Shown here: in pieces, positions 13,440-25,200 of the stretch | Position numbering within the stretch: the stretch's first letter is position 1 | Layout: each line of letters starts with the position of its first letter | Assembly: GCA_037783545.1 (NCBI GenBank) | Contig: JBBELK010000093.1 | Span: forward strand, 124,001-188,000 | From: Henricia sp. BOLD:AAB3569 | Taxonomy: Eukaryota > Echinodermata > Asteroidea > Spinulosida > Echinasteridae | DNA length: 64,000 nt | Reading direction: 5' to 3' | Translations under genes and position numbers: made by a program | The notes under the pieces: model-generated | The model's input: the letters and a program-made list of their open reading frames with translations, nothing else | What the model was told of the DNA's origin: nothing | Databases searched by the model: none

Positions 13440-14800
13440 CGCGTGGTTGCTATTGCATGCCCGATCGTGATTGGTCAACTTGTACCACGTGGGTTGGTTT
13501 TGGACGAGGCCGCTAACGGTAAAAATTAGTGGGTTCAAAATTCATAAACTTCCATTTGCCGCCTTTTTCTCGTGCGAACTTCTGATGATATTTTTACTTT
13601 ATTTGTCTCTTTATGGTCATACAAAGTTCACATACTCTACTTCTCGTGGAACGACGATGAAAGATTGCGCTTTCACCGCGAGGCCTAGTTTGTTTACGCG
13701 TTGCTGTGCATACACAACTGTCATATGTCATGGCCGCCACCAAAATGCGCAAGTACACTATAGATGAAAACAAAAATGACGATTGTGGTTAAAATTGTCC
13801 GCAAAGAGCGCTGTGCTAAAGTCGTTGATGACTTTGAAGTATTAATCTGTGCTGACAATCACTTCAATTTCATATAGGTTTTCTTGGCCGACTTCGCATT
13901 TTTGCCTCGCAATGAAAGCGTCCATCCGTTTCACGCGTTTACCCACTGATGGACTGAACACACATTTTCGTTTTCCTAAAACAAGTATTCATATTTTTGG
14001 TTACTTTGCGTTCGAATGTATTTGTTGGACAAGCATGCAGTTATTCTAAAAGATAATAGATCCTAAAAACAAACCGTAAGCTTCAAATTTGTCCGTTTTT
14101 TAGCATTTTAAAAAAAATCAAGGTCACGTGATTATTTGAACCAGATTTCTGGTTTGGATAAATCACATGGCCTTAATTGTGAGTTATAGTTTTATTTCCA
14201 GCCGTAGAAACCAGCGCGAAGTGCGAGTTGCTTCTGTCATAACAATCGCGGCTGGTTTTACTTCTTGTTGGTAAATAATGTCCTATACGAACACTGTACA
14301 TACTGTATTTTCCAATTTGTAGACAAGCCTGCAAACACTGAGGTTTCATAAGAAGGGTTTCTGGGTGTTCAATGGACGACAGAATCTCTTAGATTTTCGT
14401 GTCTTTGTGGCGATAACAAAATAATACCCGAATAAAAAACAGCACTATTGCGGACGTTGAAGAAACTAACTAGTTGCGTTCGAGTTGCTTCCTTAAGTCA
14501 GCGCTGACCTTGGGAGGATCATGGAAGGTGTGATGAGTCAGGAAAAACAAGGAAACGTGGTAAACACGTGTCGACTCGTATCGAACGCCACCTTTATTTA
14601 CGAACACATGATACATAATACAGCGCAGAGCGGCTGGTAAAGCGTATAGGCCTATAGTCCAATGATTTTACCTCTTTTGTTAATTTGAAACATTTCTACG
14701 TGAACTTTTGATGATTTTTTTTACAACTACCATTGTCAATGATGCTAGATCGCTACATGTGTTCCTTACGATTTGTTAAATGTTCGGCATTGTACTATAG
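13440..14800. other. Non-coding stretch between CXC ORF and transposon
   Basis: No supported gene. Short ORFs (13471, 13849) have no recognisable features. GC-rich stretches around 13.4-13.7 kb could be the promoter side of the - strand CXC ORF. Confidence 0.45.
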
Positions 14801-14829
14801 GTTTTCCCGGCGAATTTACGAATATCATT

Positions 14830-16880
14830 TTCATTATCAGCCATTCTATTTCGCCTGATCTTTGCATATCCGATCAAATTTGGGTTTCTTTTTAATTGCT
14901 GGGCATCCAATTTAGATTTTATTGCACTCCTTTTTATTTTCCGGAGCGTTCATTTTAGTTCTGTGCATTCTATTTCGTTTTGGGGCACACAATACTTAAT
15001 ACGCAGCATTCCTAAATTTAATGCTTGCTATCTTTTGATGGTTAATTCATTCAAATTCACGAATGTTGGTGAGCATGTGACACATTTATTATACTTTTCT
15101 TTTCTTTTTCGTTTATGTGCAATCGTTTACATCGTTTGACCATTCAAATTAAAACAAAATTGATGGATAAAGTTACCAGTTTTTGCTTAGGTTCAAAATC
15201 TGTGTGTCTGAAACATTTCTATCAAACAGACATGTGTGATATAACGATATAACGAAATAATGAAACGAAAAGGGACCGGGGTTTTCTTTTTAACTGTTGA
15301 TCTTTTCTATTGTAAGTTTTAATAAATCTTCAGGGGGCATTTTTATGCTGACATGTTTTTAACCCCTTTGACGTTTGTTTACGGTCTCTTGTTCGCTCTA
15401 GTTTTGTAAGCTGAATTACCCATCAATCTCTTGATGTGCAAGACATCGTGGCATGTATGTTTGGCAATCGTTATACCACCGGGAACACTTGGCTTGGGTA
15501 ATTTGTCCAATGTTTTCTTGGGCCACTTCCATCAGACGATCACATCTCCAATCCTGTAGGTTCATTCCTGCTTCTTGCGCAGCTTGTCGATCCCCTACTC
15601 TTTGTTGCCATTCTGGAAGGGCTAGATCTCTGTATTGACTCCGGCTTTGAAGGCAGAGTGAGCCATTTCAGTCATGTTTAGGAATGGGGAGTAGGGAGGG
15701 AGTCGCTTTAACTGGATCAGGTGGTAGCTCTGCGTTCACGTGTGGGCGGGCGTTGTCGTAGACCAAAAAGATCGGCTCATCCTGGGGAAACATATTCTCG
15801 CACTCGCGTGCTGTTTCCGCTAGGAACCCGCTAGGAACCCCTCAAACCTCTCTCTTGTGACGGTTTCAAACGCAATGCGATGATGGACCAGTCCTATCTC
15901 ACCAGAAACTGCAAATGTTACATTGCAATTGCGACCACGTTGCCCATGGACCACTCTTCTAGCTGGGACTCCACGAAGGGCTCGTCCGAACAAACGTCTT
16001 GTCCAGATATTGTAGCCTGTCTCGTCGATGAAGACACAGTGGCCCAACACACCATGTTGGAGAAACCACTGGGCATACTCGACGCGCATGTCAAGTACGC
16101 GAGGGGAGTTCCTTACTTCAGGCACGTCTTCTGCTAGCTTCAGGGTAATCAACATGCCATCCAACGCTCGAGCAATGGTGCTGGAAGAAACATGCGGCTT
16201 CTCAGGCAGGGCATGCTCCAGGTCTTCTTTCATTTGCTTTAGAGTTAGAAGGGGGTTCAAGTCTAGCAGGCGCTGTAGCTCGTTCCTCATTTCATCGTCC
16301 ATATTGGTGTTATGAGCTCCTCCTTTGGGCAGATTTTGACGGCGACCAGTGCGAACATAATTGGCAACAATGGACCTTGCAGTCACTCTTTTTACTCCCA
16401 GAGTATCTGCTAGCTCTAGATAGTCGGCGTTGTTATTCTCGAATGCGTCGATCAACCTCTCCCTATCCACATTGTGTACCCTACTGTAATGTCGACAGGC
16501 CGCCATCTTTATATCTGAACACTTAATTAAGAGAGATATAAAGGTGTGCACACACTGATTGCAGACGTTTGATATGATTACGCTGAGAGAGCCCGGGCTT
16601 TTATATAGGAATACAGATATGCAGGAATGTCCTAAAATATGACTAGAAAAATTTGGAATATGTTTGCCCATTAATGGAATTGAATGCTCGATCAACCCCT
16701 TGCTCCTGTTCAGACGAAATTGAATGACCAGTACCATACTTTTAATTTAAATACAGCTAAACCGCGATAGAATGCTCGGATAGCGAGGTTGAATGATTCT
16801 TTGTAATTGTTGAATAACGCTCTGTACGATTTTTCAATTTCAATCTAAATTGAATGAGCCACGCGTTAAAATGAATAAAC
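14830..16880. mobile_element. Decayed IS630/Tc1-like DNA transposon with subterminal repeats
   Basis: The transposase remnant (15416-16506) is flanked on both sides by clusters of short inverted words of the type GAATG/CATTC followed by AATTT: about five in 14841-15020 and six or seven in 16682-16875, in mirror orientation. Such clusters look like transposase binding sites. I do not see long terminal inverted repeats, so the borders are approximate. Confidence 0.6.
15416..16506 (-). pseudogene. IS630/Tc1-mariner-superfamily-like DDE transposase, frameshifted
   Basis: The start is set at MAACRHYSRVH (16506); an upstream in-frame Met (16737) adds 77 residues that look non-coding. The N-terminus is a helix-turn-helix (LADTLGVKRVTARSIVANYV). 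Catalytic blocks: FIDETGYN (first Asp), VYDNARPHVN (second Asp, near 15740) and PFLNMTEMAH (Glu, near 15670). An 11-bp tandem duplication near 15820-15840 shifts the frame, and at least two more shifts follow before the C-terminal end (ITQAKCSRWYNDC, then stop at 15416). It is therefore inactive. Confidence 0.82.
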
Positions 16881-18178
16881 AAATGTTGAAAATGGCCGGG
16901 AAAACCTATAATAGCCACGTCCATTCTGCAAATAGGGTGTGTATCTTTTCGAAATCAAATATTTATCACAGAAAACACACCCTTTGTAAATTCATTACAT
17001 TTATGCACCTTGGGATTGTAAGAGCAGTAAGAGCATTGGGGGATTGTAAGAGCAGCTGCCCTACTCGGGCAAGGTTGGGGGCGCGGTGAAATTCATGGTA
17101 TGAATTTGTTCGTGGTGTATTGACGAGCCTGCGTCTTTAATTGCCGGAGACCCCAAACCGTTTCAACACGGGGGCATATAAATGAAATCGGTCACTTATT
17201 TGCCGGATGTGACCGCGAAAACCTACACTAAAATCATCCACATTTGCAATATGCCAATTAACCGTAAACGTATAGCACAAATATATGTAACAAATGATTA
17301 AAATGTATTGACATTGAACCGTAATAAATATAGAACTATTTTGGTTAAATGCATTTTAAATCAGAAAGTACGCGCCGAGGAAATCAGATGAAATATTAGG
17401 TATTGGTTTTCTAAATGATATTAACAGCGGTGTGGCAATCTCTTTGAAAAGAAGGAGGTGGGCAAAGCAACATGTAATACAGAATGAAGTACACGATAAC
17501 GCACTGTTCCCATTGAAACAGGAACTGCGCCGGCATTGGTTTTGAAGAAGTCAATTTGTTTACGTCTACGTGAATCATCGCATTAAAATAGTGATTTCAA
17601 GTAAGTCGTGGCCTCCTATCCACCACTTGCACGGAACCGCCATATTGGCAAAACAGCGAGGCTTTCCTTGCATGAACAATGACTCCCTCACTTCGTTAAC
17701 ATGTCGGTTGCTGTGACGTTGACTTTTGTCCATTGTAAAATATGACGTATATGCCAGAAAAGCCTAGTTTTGAACGCGACCGTGCAAGTGGCGAATTGCC
17801 GAGATGCGCATGCTAGCCCAAGAAGTAAAGGGGTGCTCAATGGACAGTTTTTATTGTTTTTTTGCATGGACTGTAGATTGCGGATAAATAAGCTGTTTTT
17901 TATCACAAACACATCCTATATCACAAATGAGATAAAACTGTTTGTAACAGTTTTCCAATCAAGTAATATAGTCCTATCTTGCACATAAATATATGTTCAA
18001 GAGCCTTGTCGTTTTCCTAGTTTGTGGTTCATTTGGAAATTGTTTTTGTATACAGTTTGGTATTATTCAGACCTTAATTCCCTAAAAGTTGTGAACGTAA
18101 TAAATTAGTATTTTGGTAAATTAACAATTGCTCACGTTATGTTGAATCAGTTAGTGATCCTTTCTCTGGTATCCACAG
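16881..18178. promoter_or_regulatory. Upstream region of the receptor gene
   Basis: No ORF of note. Because exon 1 begins at a splice acceptor (18177-18178), the promoter and a non-coding first exon must lie in or beyond this stretch. I cannot identify the start site or a TATA box with confidence. Confidence 0.35.
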
Positions 18179-18181
18179 GCC

Positions 18182-19228
18182 ATGGATGGAGTGGTGAGAT
18201 GTACGCTTATTCTCGCCTCACTCTGCACACTTCTGCCGACACTTAACGCACAACGGACCGGCCAACTTTCAGCCTATCAGATTGCAGCATTCCAAAACCC
18301 AGATCCAGATTCCAACTCTAAGCTTAATCATGTTATTTTAAAAAATTCCAACATATACATCGGAGCTGTAAACTCACTCTACCGGCTGAATGACCAGTTA
18401 CAGGTTCAGGCAAACGTCAGTACGGAGGACGATTGTACACGTGATAAAGATCAGTGTCTCAACTATAACAAAGTTCTCTTCGTGGATCCCACCAGAAATA
18501 CACTGATCACCTGTGGGAGTGAAAGTGGAGGGACTTGTCAGCAGAGACACCTGGAGGAACTGACGATAACCTCAAGGAGTGAGGTTAAGGTGTCTCCAGG
18601 CAGAGACAAAACCACTGTCAGTCTACTGGCTCGTGGTCCTGCAAATAGGGACTGGCTTTACGTAGCAACCACATTTAGTATTTCGGGCACATCAGTTGCA
18701 CCAATTGCAAGACGAGATCTAGAATCACCTGCTTATGCAGGCAGGTACATTACTTTCAGTGATGCTTACTTCGGTGATGCATTTGACATCAACTATGTAT
18801 ACGGCTTTACTTCAAATGGCTTCACATATTTCATCACTGCACAGCAAAGGGAGCAGTCTACACGCACAGTATTTGTCTCCAAAGTTGTTCGTGTTTGCCA
18901 GACCAGCGATAATTTAGATTCATACACAGAAATCACCCTGCAGTGTGGTAACGGACCCAACCTGTACAACCTAGCTCAAGATGCGTACTTTGGAACAGCG
19001 GGACCAGCCTTAGCAGAATCACTAGGGATTGATACAGGAGCTCCGATGCTGTTTGCAGTCTTTGCCAAGAATGTTGGTTCCACCAGTGATCCTAGCGATA
19101 GCTCAGCTCTCTGTGCATTTAGGATGGATGAGATTGAGAATGCATTTGAGACAGCTGTGAGGAGCTGCGTTTATGAGGGATCTGCTTATCAGGTACCTTA
19201 TCTGCGAGGTAGCAAATGCAGTGAAATT
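18182..19228 (+). CDS. Receptor exon 1 (coding): signal peptide and most of the Sema domain
   Basis: The exon starts at 18179 after a CAG acceptor and the first ATG is 3 nt in. Residues 1-349. The hydrophobic leader ends near ALA-like LNA/QRTG at 23/24. Sema features include the Cys-rich stretch [17 protein letters not shown] and CGSESGGTC. The donor is ATT/GTAAGT, phase 0. A single very large Sema exon is common in plexin and MET genes. Confidence 0.92.
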
Positions 19229-22200
19229 GTAAGTTAATTTCTCTTGAGTATTTACTGACACTACATGTAGTAATAATTATTATATACAGTCTTACGTTTG
19301 AAGTCTTCTGATATTTTTGGATTGCAGCTCACATTCCCTAAATTCCTTCGCCTTTTTATGCTGGAATAATCGCCTGTTTCAATTTGCCTCCTGCAGACTT
19401 GGTGATTTCCAATATACTGTGTGTATAGTTTGGCAATCTTTGTGCAAGCAGTTTTTCTTTTTGATTCTGCTTGATTCTTTGCATTATTACATGTACTTTC
19501 ACTTATTAGCAGAATCACTAAGAATTGATCCAGATACTCCTAATTAAGCTCTCTGCAATCTTTGCAGAGATTGTTGACCCCACCAATGTCCCCTGCGATA
19601 CCTCAGCTCTGTATGCATTCAATGTGGTTACATTGATAATGCATTTTGTAACCGAAAGAAAGTGCGTTCAGCAGACGTAATCTGTACGGCATGTATAGAT
19701 GCCCCCACTTAAAGGGCCCCTGAAATGTTTTTTTGTATCAATGAAATCTGTGCTATGGCACTAGTCCATTAATTTTCAATCATAAAAACCCTACTTGAAA
19801 GTTGTTTAGGGGGTTAAAATCAAGGTTTTTGATTTTTATGCTAATGCAAATTTAAATATGCATGAGCAAAGTGGTGATGTCAGTTTAGGAAAACACAGGA
19901 AAATCTCATTCAACTGTGCACAAAAGTTTCCACAATTTTCTCCAACTTGCTGAAACTTCTGTAACCCATGATGGTTAAGGTTTGTTTTACATGTTGCCTG
20001 TTGTAAACCATGAAAACAAACTAAGGCTGGAAACTGCAGCATTTTTCCACATTTCCAGTTTGAAGTCTTAGGCTATGTTTTTTCTTTGCTTTTCTACTGT
20101 GTGTTCCTAAAGTGACATGCCCCAAACAGCGTCCTCTGTCTGAAAAATCCTTCATATGCAGCAAAAACTGTGCATAAAGTTATTGAGCATTTCAGGGCCC
20201 TTTAAGTATTTACTTACACTGCATATGTAGTGTTTACAATGCTTGGAAATGGAATTTCCGACACGCGGATCCGACACGGGTTCGTGCTTTTATTTTCAGA
20301 GAAACACGATAATTTGTGGTACAGTAAACGTGATTGGTAAACTGTTACAAAAGGCGTTATTTCCACTCGTGACACGCCTATGTTGATAAAACTGCCGTGT
20401 AGAATGTTCAGCCAAGTAGATATAGTAATAAATTGTACTTCAGAAAACTTGAAAAATCCATTCATGGTTTTTGTGTTGAGTTGAATTGTAAAAAGGTCTT
20501 TTGCAAAAGACTGTTTTAGAAAACCACCTCTAGTTGTTAATTTCTTACACAAAGTACCATTTTGGACATAAATAAATTCATGTGGTGTTTAGTAGCATTG
20601 TTATAGGATTTCCCGGTTATTTTAGCATAAATATCAAGCAAATTCCCCAGAACGATAATTTAATTTCGTCCCCGAAGAGCGACGATCTCACTTCTCAATT
20701 TGAATTTAGACAAGTCACCAATTGGATTTCATTTGCTGTGCACTTCAAATTAACATGCGTTCTAATTCGTCCTGACTGCGTGGAATTCGTCTAGTGCACT
20801 GTAAACAAATAATGGGTAAATGTTGCCAAACTGTTTACCCAACGTTGTTTTAAATATCAACATGCCCATCTTTTGGGCGCAAAATACCCAGCTGGTGTTG
20901 GGTAACAGCTTTACCCAACCCTTGGTTGGTATTGTATGTACAACTGTTCATATGCAGCACCATATGTGACAAAGAGTATCCCCCTACCATTGTTCCCCCA
21001 TTGGCTCAAACATTCAAGGAATTTTCAAGGAATTCCTTTCAGTTTTTAGGGGGAGTTGGTGCGTTAACAAAAGGGAAGAGTGTGTTAAGGTATGAGTTCA
21101 GAGAGGCAGATAATATTTACAGAAATGTAAAAACCAAAGTGCTAAAATGAATGAAAAAAAAAGACGAATTCACCTTTCTAATACAATGCCGATCACCTTA
21201 CAAGACGACTTCCATGCACGCAATAAGGACGAAATAGAACAACCCGTGTTAATTTAATTTATACTGCATAGCAAATGAAATCCATTGGTGACTTGCCTTA
21301 ATTCAAATCGAGAAGTGAGCTCGTCGCTGTTCAGGGACAAAATTAAAGTATCGTTCTAGGGAATTTGCTTAAGTGCTAAAATAACCAGGAAATCCTATAT
21401 TAACTCTTTTAGTGAGATTTTTCTTGTCAACTCATGGGAAAAATGGGGTCACTAAAATAATGTAATCTACCTTTAAGGCATATGTGATTGCCCAAAAGTT
21501 AAGACGGTGCCTGGTCAAGCACCACAAATACTGACTCTTGAGTCATTTCTATATTCATTGTACGGATCTTCTTACTAAAATATCATACTTATAAAGTCTT
21601 CTGTTTGGATGTATATACAATGCGCGGACATTGTATACCTGCAGAAAATAGCAAATAATACCAGAAAGTACTGATTTTGTTTTACATTGTTTTGTAATTT
21701 TACCACAACGATTTCTAAACTGATGTTCATTTGCGCCAGTTGTGTAGTTACCAGTCCATTCCGTACCTCTATCTTTATACAGCACGATTGATTGCTATTC
21801 CCAAAATGGTGTAAATATATGTTCCTGAAAAAAATCTCTCCCTGCCCCGCACGACGATGGGACTTCTGTAATTTTTCTCACCCATTTGCCGTTCTATCTG
21901 GGCATCATTTAACCTCAAGAACGAAACGCAAGTCACTTGAAAGTCAGTTCTTTTGGGGTGTGGTGTGTGGGTGTGTGCGTTATTAGTGGGTGCCAATTGC
22001 ACTGATCAAGCTGCTTGTGCTAAGCCAACTCTTGGAGGGCCACGGGTCAGCGGCATCAGCGCACACAAATTAAAGGCTTGGAATCGATTTGAGATAATCC
22101 CCTAGGCTCCATGAATGTGGCTATGGCTGGTAAAAGCCCCAAGTTTATTTCTAAATCATTGGTTGGAACTCAGAGATTCAGACAACCAAAATCATTTGTT

Positions 22201-25200
22201 TGGCGAATTGGGTATGCTACGATTTTCGGAACATAGGACCATGCGTGTGTTGTTGGCATGCTGCAACGCATTATGCAAGCTAGAGGTGTTTCCAGACAGA
22301 CAGCAGGCAAGGTAAGAGATTCAGTGATGCAAACATCGTGGATCAGAGCAGATGGGGATCCCAGCGTTACGGTGTGGGTGTGCATCGTAAGGCACATGCA
22401 CGGACAAACTGGTGTTTGTTGCAGATAATCGCAATGTATTACGGACGAGATTTTAAAGGTCCGTTCATTCGATTCCCTTTGTTTGAATAGTGGCGTGCCA
22501 TCCCACAAGGATCTTTACAGCGGCTAGTGCCTATAGTGGTCACCATGTGATGTCGCATCCTAGTTTGCTTTGCAGCCAAAGATAACATAAACTTTACATT
22601 TGTTTATTGTGGAATTTGAGGATCTAACTGTTTTCTTTTTGCAGTCCCTAGATCATATAACATTGCTGTGCAACACAGCAAGTGCATGTACATGTGTACA
22701 TAAATTGCTAAAAATTCCATTTAGTTGACACCCTTGACATGAATTTCATTAAACTACATAGGCCTATACTGGTATTTCTGAATAGTACCGGTATTGACTC
22801 ATGAAATTTGTGAATCTAAAAATAGGGTAAAAACGTCTCGGATGTAACATGTACTGTCTCTCGGGTTAATAGAATTGCTGTACAAGGTTAAGTGAAGTAT
22901 TTTTTTATGTACATGTAATTGCTGAACTTGAGGATCCAATTTGCTTCCCTTTTGCAGCTCCCTGCAGATGTAGATTACAGAGCATTGCTGTGCGACACGA
23001 GCAGTATATACCAGTATGCCAGAGGCAGTGACTCTGATGGAGTTCCAGCAATGCCATTGCTTCAGCTGGAAGGAACTCGCATGTCATCAATAGTGACCAG
23101 CATTGAGATGAATCACACAGTCGCTTTCATTGGCACATCACAGGGTGCATTGCTGAAGGTGAGTTTTGTATCGAAAATTTCCATTTGTAACCGATTAACA
23201 CGTAACCTTCTCATGTATTTTTGTTTCTCGTTCAGATTGAAAACGGATTTTGGTAAATTTATACATGTATAGCTTATTTAATTATAAGATATACTTTCCA
23301 CTTTTGTCGCAAATGTTGCTTTCTGTAGAAAAATCACATTTTCTCCTTAAAAAATTGCATGCAGTTAGTGCACAAGATAACCATTCACGCATGTACGCAG
23401 CGCCCTCTGCCGTCACGCTTACGCACGGACCGCTCGCGCCTTAATTTTGTGCATTACTAATTTATGCAGTAATTTTATCATATATTTATCTCAGAAATGC
23501 AACATTTCCGAGTATATCTTATAATTCAATAAGCTATCGATTCCAATATATAAATTTAACAAAATCAGCGTTCAATCTGAACGAAAAAATACACATTCCC
23601 AATGTGCCTTTTATATTTATTCCTGCATGAGGTAATTTTAAGCATGACCAAAATAATTGTGTCTATTGCATTAAACTAAGGTTCACATTGAGGATGGTGC
23701 AGCTGCCAGACATTACGAGACTGTTCAGCTAGCTAAACCCAGCCCAGTACTAACGGATATCAGCCTCAACGAACAGATGCAGCATATAAACATACTCACA
23801 GAACAACAGGTAATTTCCTTCATATAACTGTTGGCCGAAGAGTTTAAGAGTAAATTTCACCTTACAGTTTTTTCCCAATCGCTTACACACGGTGTGCGTA
23901 TAGCAATATTTCGAAGCGCTATAAACCCAACACGCGTCGAGAAAAAATGTACACGAGCCTCTAAACTAAAAACAGTGTAAACAAAACAAAACAAACCAAA
24001 ACAACATTGGATTCAAAATTTAAAACACATGGTCCAAAAGCACACTGTTTGGCCAAATGTTCCCATGCACTTCCCCAATGAACAAACACTAGTGGCAATA
24101 TGCCTACAACAAGAGAGGAAATGCTAACGCACAAAACTCAATGATGTATTTTCGAGAATGTGCTTCTTTCCATTTCTGTAGTCACTATCGTGCAACAAGC
24201 ACAATTCTTATTTAGAGAATCAAACAGCTAAATCTTTCTATTCAATGAAAGAATAGAACAGTTATGTCGTAATTCTTCTGTATCTTGACATGCCAGTTAA
24301 TACGGGAAATCGATTACAAGTCTCAAGCGACAGTCTCAAGTAGCGGATATACACTGCTAAGTAATGACAAAGTTCTGAGCCTGAATGGTAGTCTTTTAAA
24401 AACCCACGACATTACATAACAAATAATTTGTTTTTTTTAAACAATTGTACAACGGTCGATAACAATGGTGATTTGAAGCTGATTGAGATGTGTATACAAA
24501 TTGTCATTGTTTAGAAAAAAACAACTTCACAAGTGAAAGGCATTCCATCCAGTTCACATTCTTTCCGATTTGAGTTCTGGCGTTTGTTTTCCTGAATAAA
24601 ATTTGTATCAATTAGGGTGACAGGTCTTTTGAAAGGAAAAAAGTCCCTTTTAGTTTCTTCCTCTTTACCTTTCTTTTCTGGATGTCCTTCAGATCCTGTA
24701 AGGCTGTAAGTAATATTTTGTTTTCGCTCGTAATAACTGATCGACTTCGTGTGTTGTTGGCATTTATTTATGTGAGGTACGAACTATTTCAACTGGTACA
24801 AGCTTTCACTTTTTGAAAATACATGTAGTGTCATTTAATTTACAACATAAATGCACACAAAAGAGGTCTGTGTTAAGTATATAGGTTTAATGCAATCACG
24901 TGCTGCCCGAACAGGAGCTCCGTTAAAATTCTCTTTCTGTATGATGCGTACAGTTTTATACCCACCAGACGTACTGAAATTCCACTTTTTGTGACACACA
25001 TTAAGCGTTCTACAATCTTTGAAAACGGAAATGTCGTATACAGTGTGTCCAATTGTAATTTTGATGTGCAAATTATATCAGCGTAACGTTTGTTAACTTA
25101 AGAATATATTGCACTGACAAATGGCTATTCTGTTAGGAACAAATGTTGAACACAACATATGGTATGGTGCCTGATCATCATTGAAATGAAACAACCAAAC

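Noticed and set aside
15880-16315. Two + strand ORFs over the transposase
   Set aside because: Shadows of the - strand coding sequence.
16507-16737. N-terminal extension of the transposase to the upstream Met
   Set aside because: The 77 residues lack similarity to transposases and the helix-turn-helix normally starts near the second Met.
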